Of a DNA stretch of 12,940 nucleotides, positions 7,576 to 12,940 are shown piece by piece. The stretch is from JBFLVN01 sp040758475 (GTDB lineage Bacteria > JAGRBM01). A program made the position numbers and the translations under genes. The stretch's first letter is position 1. The number at the start of each line of letters is the position of its first letter. The notes under the pieces were generated by a model. The model was given only the letters and a program-made list of their open reading frames with translations. It was not told where the DNA came from and did not search any database. Location of the stretch: NCBI GenBank assembly GCA_040758475.1, contig JBFLVN010000090.1, forward strand, positions 1 through 12,940. Direction: 5' to 3'.

Positions 7576-8339
7576 CCGCCCTCGCCTGCGCCCCGGACGA
7601 AATTGCCAAGGAGCGGATCGATGAGCCGCCCCAGGGATTGGGGCTCCATGTTCTGGAGAATACCGGCTTCCTTCATGAGGGCGAGCATTTGGTAACCGCC
7701 GAGCACGAGCCAGGAGACCGCTTCGATGCTTACGTCGCGGCGGAAGAGGCCGAGTTCCTGGGCCTTCTGGAGCCCTTTCTGGAGCGTCCGGGCCGAGCGC
7801 TTAAGCCCCCCCACCACGACGCGGCGGAAATCAGGGTCGTCCAGTTCGGCCATCGCCAGGAAGAGCATGCGGGGATAGACCGATTCTTCGGAGAGGAAGC
7901 GGTAGTAGAAGACGAACAAGTCCCGCAAAACGTCGTTGGGGCGGCGCGAGGCGCGGAGAATCTCGTGAAGGCGCCCAAAGAGAAAGCGGTTCGACCGCTC
8001 GAAGGCTTCGAGGAAAAGGGCTTTCTTCGAGGGGAAGTACTTGTAGAGGAGCGCTTCGGAGACGCCCGCCGCCTGGGCGATGTCCCGTACGGTCGTCCCC
8101 TGGTAGCTCTTCGTGGCGAAAACGCCGATGGCCGACTTGAGGATTTCTTCCCGCCGCACGGCGCCCGAAAGCCAGCTCCGCTTAGCCGACGAGGCGGCGC
8201 GGACGGCGGCTTCGGCCAAGGCGGCGGGGCGCCCCTGGTCCTTCAGGAGAGCGCCGGCCTTCCGGATAGGGCTCTGACGGGCCGGCGTCCGGCGGGAGCT
8301 CGTTTTCTTGGCGGCGGCGGGAGCGGGGGAGCGGGACAC
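7572..8339 (-). CDS. TetR/AcrR-family transcriptional regulator with basic N-terminal extension
   Basis: This 255-aa regulator has a typical TetR DNA-binding domain: a first helix near REEILKSAIGVF (63-74), then GTTVRDIAQAAGVSEALLYK (81-100) and YFPSKKALF (101-109). Residues 110-255 are the all-helical ligand and dimer domain. The 60 residues before the domain are Ala/Arg/Lys/Ser-rich and longer than usual for the family. Start choice: GTG at 8339-8337, supported by GGAGA (8351-8347) seven bases upstream. It heads the operon and its stop overlaps the hydrolase start. An inverted repeat lies right at its predicted transcription start, so it very likely represses itself and the two downstream genes until a ligand, perhaps an acyl-CoA, releases it. 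The ligand is inferred from context. Confidence 0.95.
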   Translation of the reverse strand: MSRSPAPAAAKKTSSRRTPARQSPIRKAGALLKDQGRPAALAEAAVRAASSAKRSWLSGAVRREEILKSAIGVFATKSYQGTTVRDIAQAAGVSEALLYKYFPSKKALFLEAFERSNRFLFGRLHEILRASRRPNDVLRDLFVFYYRFLSEESVYPRMLFLAMAELDDPDFRRVVVGGLKRSARTLQKGLQKAQELGLFRRDVSIEAVSWLVLGGYQMLALMKEAGILQNMEPQSLGRLIDPLLGNFVRGAGEGG

Positions 8340-8356
8340 GGGGACTTCTCCAAAGA

Positions 8357-8378
8357 AAGTAAACGCTTACTTACTTTT
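8357..8378 (-). promoter_or_regulatory. Operator-like inverted repeat, probable TetR binding site
   Basis: AAGTAA-ACGC-TTACTT (8357-8372) is a near-perfect palindrome. A second, overlapping half-site TTACTTT (8371-8377) also pairs with AAAGTAA (8356-8362). The site covers the predicted transcription start and the end of the -10 element, the classic position for self-repression by a TetR dimer. The overlapping half-sites could allow two registers or two dimers. Confidence 0.65.
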
Positions 8379-8402
8379 AGATTCCTCCGGGCGGGGCGTC
8401 AA
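8374..8402 (-). promoter_or_regulatory. Promoter of the TetR-hydrolase-ACAD-1 operon
   Basis: On the minus strand TTGACG (8402-8397) and TAAAAG (8379-8374) are separated by 17 bp, placing the start near 8367. This leaves about 28 nt before the GTG at 8339, enough for the GGAGA ribosome site. Confidence 0.65.
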
Positions 8403-8440
8403 GGGCGCGGAAAGCCGCGCGAAGGAGGGCCCGCATCCAA

Positions 8441-8471
8441 AGTAAAAGGGGCGGCCCCCCGGCCGCCCCTT
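8441..8471 (-). terminator. Intrinsic terminator of the ACAD-3/ACAD-2 operon
   Basis: Read on the minus strand, an 11-bp GC-rich stem (AAGGGGCGGCC with GGCCGCCCCTT, loop GGGG) is followed by TTACTTT. It begins 21 bp after the ACAD-2 stop and lies before the TetR promoter, so it separates the two minus-strand operons. Confidence 0.85.
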
Positions 8472-8492
8472 CGGGCAAACTCCCCGATTCTC

Positions 8493-9719
8493 TTACTCGA
8501 TCGAAATTCCTTGCATGAGCCGGCGGCTCACGACGAGGCGCTGTACTTGCCCGGTCCCCTCGAAGATGTCGTAGACCTGGACGTCCCGCAGATTCTTTTC
8601 GAGGAGCTTTTCCTGTTCCCCGCCGTGGCCGCCCACGAGGGCGATCGCTTCGCGCGTCACCCACTTGCCCACGGTTCCCGAATAGGCCTTGCACATGGAG
8701 GCTTCCTTGGAATTGGGGACCCCCAGGTCCGCCATCCAGGAGGCGTGCCAGACCATGAGGCGCGCGGCGATGATCTTGCGTTCCATTTCTGCGAGCTTGT
8801 CGCGGATGGATTGGTAACGGGCGATGGGCCGCCCAAGGAGGTACATGTTCTTGACCATCTCCCGGCAAAGATCGAACGAGGCGCGGGCGATTCCCGTCGC
8901 CATGGCCGCCACGGGCGGGCGGGTCGAATCGAAGGTCTTCATGGCGGTCTTAAAGCCCCCCGCCCCCATCCGCTCGTAGTGCTCTTCGCCGCCGAGGAGC
9001 TGGTCCTTGTGGACGCGGCAGTCTTCCAGAATCAACTCGGCTGTTTCGGAAGCCCGGAGCCCGAGCTTCTTTTCGATCTTTCCGACCGAAAATCCCGGCG
9101 TCCCCTTCTCGACGACAAAGGCCCGGTGGGCCGCGCGGCCCTTGGACTTATCGAGCGTCGCGAAGATGACGACCCAGGAGGCCCGGCCGCCGTTCGTGAT
9201 GAAGCACTTGCGGCCGTTGAGGACGTAGTAATCCCCGTCCTTGCGGCAGGAGGTCGAAATGTTGGCCACGTCCGACCCGGCGCCGGGTTCGGTAAGGCCG
9301 TAGGCGCCCCAGCGGGGCGGCTGATCTTTCTGGAAGATTCCGAAGTACTTTTTCTGCTGCTCGGGCGTCCCCGTAAAACGAACGGGCGGGCCGCCAAGGC
9401 CCGGGCCCGGGAACGAGAGAATGACGCCCGGATCGCCCCAGGCCATCTCTTCGGCCGCCAGGACGCCCATGCGGTTCCCCTGCTTCACGCCCTTTTTATC
9501 TTTGGTCTGGCCCGCGTCGTCGTCGGCCTTGGAGGGGTCCAGGTCCTGCGGGAGGGCGCCGCCGCCGATGCCCATCTTGTGAATCTTGTTCAAGAACTCA
9601 TCGGAGACTTTGCCCGCTCGGTCCGCTTCGAGGGCGCGGGGGCGCACTTCGGTCTTCACGAAGTGGTTGAGCATCATCTGGATGTTGCGCTGCCCGGGTT
9701 CGAGTTCGAAATCAATCAT
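8493..9719 (-). CDS. Acyl-CoA dehydrogenase (ACAD-2), canonical catalytic Glu
   Basis: This 408-aa acyl-CoA dehydrogenase has GLTEPGAGSD (141-150), KCFITNGG (171-178) and, near the C-terminus, DIFEGTGQVQR (384-394). E387 takes the place of the catalytic base of medium- and short-chain enzymes. T266 stands at the helix-G position where isovaleryl-type enzymes have Glu, as in medium-chain enzymes. The helix after it has LLGRPIARYQ where most relatives have a Phe-Gly-x-Pro motif. Residues about 60-84 form a Lys/Asp-rich insertion at the same site as the one in ACAD-1. The start is supported by AAGGAG eight bases upstream. It follows ACAD-3 by 108 bp and is followed by an intrinsic terminator. 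It should be an active FAD enzyme on a straight-chain acyl-CoA; the chain length is not readable. Confidence 0.95.
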   Translation of the reverse strand: MIDFELEPGQRNIQMMLNHFVKTEVRPRALEADRAGKVSDEFLNKIHKMGIGGGALPQDLDPSKADDDAGQTKDKKGVKQGNRMGVLAAEEMAWGDPGVILSFPGPGLGGPPVRFTGTPEQQKKYFGIFQKDQPPRWGAYGLTEPGAGSDVANISTSCRKDGDYYVLNGRKCFITNGGRASWVVIFATLDKSKGRAAHRAFVVEKGTPGFSVGKIEKKLGLRASETAELILEDCRVHKDQLLGGEEHYERMGAGGFKTAMKTFDSTRPPVAAMATGIARASFDLCREMVKNMYLLGRPIARYQSIRDKLAEMERKIIAARLMVWHASWMADLGVPNSKEASMCKAYSGTVGKWVTREAIALVGGHGGEQEKLLEKNLRDVQVYDIFEGTGQVQRLVVSRRLMQGISIE

Positions 9720-9743
9720 TGGCCTACTCCTTCGGTAAGGGAC

Positions 9744-9772
9744 GGGCCCGCGGCCGGGAAACGGCCGGGCCC
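9744..9772 (-). other. Strong GC hairpin between ACAD-3 and ACAD-2
   Basis: GGGCCC (9744-9749) and GGCC (9752-9755) pair with GGCC (9763-9766) and GGGCCC (9767-9772), giving a 10-bp stem with a 2-base bulge and a 7-base loop. No T run follows on either strand, so it is not a standard terminator. It may stabilise or process the mRNA and change the ratio of the two proteins. Confidence 0.5.
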
Positions 9773-9827
9773 ACTATCAAGACAGGCGGGAAAGCCACAG
9801 GAAGCCTTCCCGGAAAAAATTCGTCCG

Positions 9828-10967
9828 TTAGGCGGCGACCCCAAGGGTCTGGTCCGCCGCGAGCGCGGTGTGGAGCGCTTCGGCGCCACAGTAGAGCGAG
9901 AGCTGGCGCGCGTCGCGCAGCCACTTCTCGACCGGATAGTCCTGGATGAATCCGGCGCCGCCAAGAACCTGCACGCCGTCGGTGCAGATGCGCACGGCCA
10001 CGTCCGCCGCGTGGACGAGGGCGAGGCAGGAATCCTTCGTCGCGTCCTTGCCGTTCGCGTCCACCGCGCGGGCGGCGCGCCACGCCATCCACCGGGCGGA
10101 GTTCACCTCGGTGTGGGCGTCGGCGATCATGAAGGCGATGGACTGGAACTGGCCGATCATCTTGCCGAAGGCCGGGCGCTGCATGGCGTAGCTCGTCGCG
10201 TACTCGGCCGACGCGCGGGCGATGCCCACGAGCCGGGCGGCCGTAAGGACGCGGGCCGTGTTGAGGACTTTCTGAAGGGCCTCGGCCGGCTTTTCGGCGC
10301 CGGCGAGTTCGGTCGCCGGGGTGTTGTCGAATTCCACCGTCGCGGACTTGGCCGTAAGGACGCCAAGCCGCTTGTCGGGATCGGAAATCTTAAGCCCCGC
10401 TGCGCCCTTCTCGACGGCGAAGAGTTTTACTCCCGCCCACCCGGCTTCGTCCGAAACCCGGGCGGCGACAACGAAAAGGCTCGCGTCGGGGGCGTTCAGC
10501 ACCCAACGCTTCTTGCCGGTGATCTTTCCACCGGAAGCCTTGGTCGAAAGCGAAGCGTGCGTATCGGAAGCGATGTCGTCTTCCGAGAGGCACCAGGCGA
10601 TGGTCTTGTTCGAGGAGCCAAAATCGCCGAGAAGTTTCTTGCGCTGGTCGGCGCTCGCAAGCGCGCAGATCGCAGGGCCGCCCACGCCGGCGCGGTCGAG
10701 GGCGAGCGAGATTCCCGCATCGCCCCAGCAGAGTTCCTCTTCCACGATGGCCCGCGTCACGAGGTCCTGGCCCAGGCCGCCCACGTCTTCGGGGAGGCTG
10801 ATGAGGCCGAAAGCGTTTTCCCCATAGCCCTTGGCCATCTCGGCCGGGACGCTCTGGGATTCTTCGCACTTGCGGTAATTTTCGTTCGGCCGCATCTCGG
10901 TTTCGGAGAATTTGTGGGCCGTTTCCTGCATCTGCTTCTGCTCTTCGGTCAGTTCGAAGGAAATCAT
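9828..10967 (-). CDS. Acyl-CoA dehydrogenase homologue (ACAD-3) lacking both usual catalytic Glu positions
   Basis: This 379-aa protein keeps the overall fold: ISFELTEEQ at the N-terminus, LPEDVGGLGQD (58-68), QRPAFGKMIGQFQ (263-275) and LGGAGFIQDYPVEKWLRDAR (335-354). The active site is altered. The usual Glu-Gly-Thr is CGA (C360 in LSLYCGAEALH), and the alternative helix-G position is A238 in NTARVL. The TEPGAGSD loop that contacts flavin and substrate has become SEDDIASD (128-135). It may be a non-dehydrogenating member, such as a lyase, oxygenase or structural partner, or it may use another base. The start is supported by GAGGAG eight bases upstream. It is first in the operon, 108 bp before ACAD-2, so a heteromer or paired action is possible. 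The family is sure; the activity is open. Confidence 0.9.
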   Translation of the reverse strand: MISFELTEEQKQMQETAHKFSETEMRPNENYRKCEESQSVPAEMAKGYGENAFGLISLPEDVGGLGQDLVTRAIVEEELCWGDAGISLALDRAGVGGPAICALASADQRKKLLGDFGSSNKTIAWCLSEDDIASDTHASLSTKASGGKITGKKRWVLNAPDASLFVVAARVSDEAGWAGVKLFAVEKGAAGLKISDPDKRLGVLTAKSATVEFDNTPATELAGAEKPAEALQKVLNTARVLTAARLVGIARASAEYATSYAMQRPAFGKMIGQFQSIAFMIADAHTEVNSARWMAWRAARAVDANGKDATKDSCLALVHAADVAVRICTDGVQVLGGAGFIQDYPVEKWLRDARQLSLYCGAEALHTALAADQTLGVAA

Positions 10968-11015
10968 GTGGAATGCTCCTCTTGTGACGGGTGTGTAACT
11001 GCCGTGCGGGGCGCA

Positions 11016-11038
11016 GGGGCCTGGGACCCAAAGGCCCC
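11016..11038 (-). other. Hairpin in the ACAD-3 mRNA leader
   Basis: GGGGCCT (11016-11022) pairs with AGGCCCC (11032-11038) around a 9-base loop. It would lie in the roughly 90-nt leader between the predicted start near 11057 and the ACAD-3 ATG. No T run follows, so a role in mRNA stability or translation is more likely than attenuation. Confidence 0.4.
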
Positions 11039-11063
11039 GGCACGACGCACCGCGGCGTGGAAC

Positions 11064-11096
11064 GTTAGACCGGCGTTGATTTGGGAGTCAATCAAC
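11064..11096 (-). promoter_or_regulatory. Promoter and operator-like inverted repeat upstream of ACAD-3
   Basis: On the minus strand TTGACT (11091-11086) and TCTAAC (11069-11064) with a 16-bp spacer make a plausible promoter. Over the -35 element lies a perfect inverted repeat, GTTGATT (11075-11081) and AATCAAC (11090-11096), with 8 bp between. A protein bound there would block or position RNA polymerase. The half-site differs from the AAGTAA site before the TetR gene, so a different regulator is likely. Confidence 0.5.
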
Positions 11097-11145
11097 GGCC
11101 CCGGCGGAATGATGGGCCAGTCAGTTCGCAAACCGCTTCCGGTGG

Positions 11146-11151
11146 TATAGT
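11146..11151 (+). promoter_or_regulatory. -10 element for a possibly leaderless mRNA
   Basis: TATAGT ends nine bases before the ATG at 11161. TTCGCA (11125-11130) is a weak -35 at 15 bp. A start 7-9 bases after the -10 would place the first RNA base at or just before the ATG, leaving no room for a ribosome site; none is seen. Confidence 0.45.
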
Positions 11152-11160
11152 CTTTTTCCC

Positions 11161-11952
11161 ATGGCACTCGACCTCCTCGCCCACCTCATCAAGTCCCTTT
11201 GGGGATTCTGGCTCGCCCTCGCCGCCGCCGTGGCCAGTATCCTTTATTTCCGAAAGGCCAAATGGGAAGAGCCCACGGAAAAGGAAATCGAAGGCCGGCC
11301 CCGTTCGGCGCTTACGAACCTCCTCTTCCGGCGCTGGTTCTATTGGATTCTGGAACCCCTTGAGAAAGAACTCCTCGCCTGGAAAGTTTCTCCGGACGCC
11401 CTCAACTGGGCGGGGCTCTGGCTAAACATCCTGGCCGCAATCGCTATCGGGGCCGGGGCGCCGGGAACGGCGGCAGCCCTCATCGCTTTCGGGGGCGCCT
11501 GCGACATCCTGGACGGACGCATCGCCCGGAAAACGGGGGCCGTGAGCCTCCGCGGGGCATTTACCGATTCGACCCTGGACCGCTACGCCGACGCGGCCAA
11601 CTTCGCGGGCCTCCTGTGGCTCCTGCACGGCCAGAAGTTTCCGACCCTGCTCGTCTTCCTCGCGGCGTGCGGATCACTTCTGGTCTCCTACGCGCGGGCC
11701 CGGGGCGAAGCGCTTGGCGTTCCCGACGCGCCGGGATTCGCCCAGCGCCCCGAACGGATCGTGACCCTCGTCTTCGCCCTGCTTGCTTCGGCCGTGGAAG
11801 CAAGTCTCGTTTCCTTCCGGGGCGGCGTTCCCCAGTACTACATCCTCTCAGGTGCCCTGCTCTTCCTGGCAGGGACGACCCAGGTGGCCGCGGCCGAGCG
11901 TTTTTCCCATGCCCGTAAATTTCTCTCGGGCAAGGAGCGCGCGGCCGCCTAG
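11161..11952 (+). CDS. CDP-alcohol phosphatidyltransferase, inositol-phosphate-synthase-like
   Basis: This 263-aa membrane enzyme transfers a phosphatidyl group from a CDP-lipid to an alcohol. The full family signature is present: D115-IL-D118-G119-RI-A122-R123, then 8 residues, G132, AFT, D136, STL, D140. The Asp residues bind metal and the CDP-lipid. Hydrophobic segments near 14-30, 83-111, 144-157, 161-176, 199-213 and 226-243 fit the six-helix core. SYARARGEALG (176-186) followed by FAQRPERI (193-200) resembles the SY..ARAE and RPER region of phosphatidyl-inositol-phosphate and archaetidyl-inositol-phosphate synthases, so an inositol-phosphate-type acceptor is possible. An in-frame stop at 11110 and no other start codon before 11161 fix the ATG. 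No Shine-Dalgarno site is visible. The metallophosphoesterase follows 37 bp downstream and may act in the same pathway. Confidence 0.92.
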   Translation: MALDLLAHLIKSLWGFWLALAAAVASILYFRKAKWEEPTEKEIEGRPRSALTNLLFRRWFYWILEPLEKELLAWKVSPDALNWAGLWLNILAAIAIGAGAPGTAAALIAFGGACDILDGRIARKTGAVSLRGAFTDSTLDRYADAANFAGLLWLLHGQKFPTLLVFLAACGSLLVSYARARGEALGVPDAPGFAQRPERIVTLVFALLASAVEASLVSFRGGVPQYYILSGALLFLAGTTQVAAAERFSHARKFLSGKERAAA

Positions 11953-11989
11953 GCGGCTACTACTTCTACCGGCCAAGAGAGCCAAGCCC

Positions 11990-12826
11990 ATGCGAATCGC
12001 CTACGCCTCCGACCTCCACGGCGAGACGGCCCACTACGAGGCCCTCTTCTCCCTCGCCAAGGAGAAGGAATGCGGCGCCGTCATCCTGGGGGGCGACCTC
12101 TCGCCCAAGAAATTCTCCCGAAGCGAAATCATCCCGCACCACCGGAATTTCTACGAAACGTTTCTCCTCCCCCTCATCGAGCGGCACAAGCATGAACGGC
12201 CGGACCTCAAGGTCTACGTCATCATGGGAAACGACGACTGCGCTCCGAACGCCCGCATCTTCGAAAACCGGCCGGACCTGATGACGTGGATTCACGGAAA
12301 AACCGTGGAACTCGAACCCGGCCTTCTTCTTTCGGGCTATAGCTGCGTGGACATCACGCCTTTCTATTTGAAGGATTGGGAACGTTGGGATAGCAAAGAA
12401 CCACGGACCAAAGTGAGAAGCCTCAAGGGCGGCCGGAGCAAGCCGGACGGCAGCCAGATCGAAGCCTTCGCGTTTCCCGAAACCCCCTGCCAGACCATCG
12501 AAGAGGAACTCGCCCCCAAAGCCTCGGAACTCGGCGGCAAGGATTTCATCTGGGTCGCCCACTGCCCGCCCCACGATTCGAACCTCGACAAGATGGCCAT
12601 GGGCGTCCACGTGGGGTCGGACTCCATCCGCCGCTTCATCGAGAAATCGGCTCCTCTCATCTCACTCCACGGGCACATCCACGAATCGCCCCGCATGACG
12701 GGCTCTTTTAAGGATCAAATCGGCCGGACCCTTTCCGTGAACGCCGGCCAGGATTGGAAGTTCCTCCACGCCGTCACCTTCGATACCGCCGATCCGGCGG
12801 GCACCATCCGGCACACGAGGGAATAA
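11990..12826 (+). CDS. Calcineurin-like metallophosphoesterase
   Basis: This 278-aa cytoplasmic protein has the two-metal phosphoesterase motifs: D8 and H10 in SDLHG, D36 in GGDLS, N81 in MGNDD, H191 in VAHCPP, and H227 and H229 in LHGHIHES. It would cleave a phosphate mono- or diester; the substrate cannot be read. Residues about 120-180 form an insertion with a basic stretch (KVRSLKGGRSKPDG) between the Asn and third-His motifs, which may be a substrate lid or a nucleic-acid contact. The frame is open upstream of the ATG, but earlier starts lie inside the phosphatidyltransferase gene. M11990 begins right at the first beta strand (MRIAYASDLH) and has a modest AGAGAG about ten bases upstream. 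It sits between a phosphatidyltransferase gene (37-bp gap) and nadC (1 to 40 bp), so all three are probably co-transcribed. Confidence 0.92.
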   Translation: MRIAYASDLHGETAHYEALFSLAKEKECGAVILGGDLSPKKFSRSEIIPHHRNFYETFLLPLIERHKHERPDLKVYVIMGNDDCAPNARIFENRPDLMTWIHGKTVELEPGLLLSGYSCVDITPFYLKDWERWDSKEPRTKVRSLKGGRSKPDGSQIEAFAFPETPCQTIEEELAPKASELGGKDFIWVAHCPPHDSNLDKMAMGVHVGSDSIRRFIEKSAPLISLHGHIHESPRMTGSFKDQIGRTLSVNAGQDWKFLHAVTFDTADPAGTIRHTRE

Positions 12827-12866
12827 CTTGCGCCCTTCCCGCTCCCGCCCATCCCGCAAAAACGGA

Positions 12867-12940
12867 ATGGATCAGAAGAACCTGCGCCTTCTGGTCCGCG
12901 CCGCTCTCAAAGAAGACCTGGGCGCGGCGGGCGATGTCAC
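12867..12940 (+). CDS. nadC: Nicotinate-nucleotide pyrophosphorylase (quinolinate phosphoribosyltransferase), N-terminal fragment
   Basis: Only the first 24 full codons are in the window. After MDQKNLRLLVRA comes ALKEDLGAAGDVT, which matches the conserved N-terminal segment of NadC (A..EDLG..GD[IV]T). NadC converts quinolinate and PRPP to nicotinate mononucleotide in NAD synthesis. The ATG gives the usual family N-terminus but has no ribosome site. A TTG at 12828, in frame and 13 codons earlier, is preceded by GAGGG with six bases between and would start one base after the metallophosphoesterase stop. Either start may be used. The catalytic core lies beyond the window. Confidence 0.75.
   Translation, partial: MDQKNLRLLVRAALKEDLGAAGDV

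Noticed and set aside
5032..7695. An 887-codon open frame on the plus strand
   Set aside because: It is antisense to ACAD-1 and the hydrolase, both of which have full motifs and ribosome sites. The plus-strand product has no recognisable domain.
9744..9772. An intrinsic terminator between ACAD-3 and ACAD-2
   Set aside because: The stem is strong, but no T run follows on either strand, and ACAD-2 has no clear promoter in the 108-bp gap, so the two genes are probably one operon.
7638..11150. A 1170-codon open frame on the plus strand
   Set aside because: It is antisense to the TetR, ACAD-2 and ACAD-3 genes and spans their intergenic gaps, operator and terminator. It has no family motif; GC-rich codon use opposite real genes leaves such frames free of stops.

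Overview
The window is 12.9 kb of GC-rich bacterial DNA. Tight operons, Shine-Dalgarno sites of GGAG type and a Sec-exported, cysteine-containing repeat protein suggest a Gram-negative heterotroph. Several acyl-CoA dehydrogenase paralogues would fit a deltaproteobacterium or an uncultured phylum with similar lipid metabolism, but nothing here fixes the taxon.

Layout: (1) 1-3503, minus strand: the 5' part (1167 codons) of a very large secreted protein with three tandem SDATAT modules and a second interspersed module. It runs off the left edge. (2) 3504-4212: a 709-bp gap holding a hairpin-dense island between two AT-rich patches; the right patch holds overlapping opposed promoters. (3) 4213-5025, plus strand: an unrecognised 270-aa protein whose C-terminal tail is encoded by repeat-like hairpin DNA. 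(4) 5053-8339, minus strand: operon TetR regulator - metallo-beta-lactamase-fold hydrolase - acyl-CoA dehydrogenase (ACAD-1), with a readable promoter and operator. (5) 8441-10967, minus strand: operon ACAD-3 - ACAD-2, closed by a strong intrinsic terminator. (6) 11161-12940, plus strand: a CDP-alcohol phosphatidyltransferase, a metallophosphoesterase and the start of nadC.

Blocks 4 and 5 look like an acyl-CoA oxidation island. A TetR regulator probably senses an acyl-CoA or fatty acid and controls its own operon, while the ACAD-3/ACAD-2 pair has its own promoter with a different inverted repeat. No electron-transfer flavoprotein, acyl-CoA ligase, hydratase or thiolase lies in the window. The three ACADs differ at the catalytic base: ACAD-1 has an isovaleryl/long-chain-type Glu in helix G, ACAD-2 has the usual Glu before Gly-Thr, and ACAD-3 has neither. 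Block 6 combines phospholipid headgroup chemistry, a metal-dependent phosphoesterase and NAD synthesis; the first gene may be translated from a leaderless mRNA.

The best candidates for something new are the ACAD trio with its apparently catalytically altered member, the repeat architecture of the secreted protein, and the structured island at 3770-4090.
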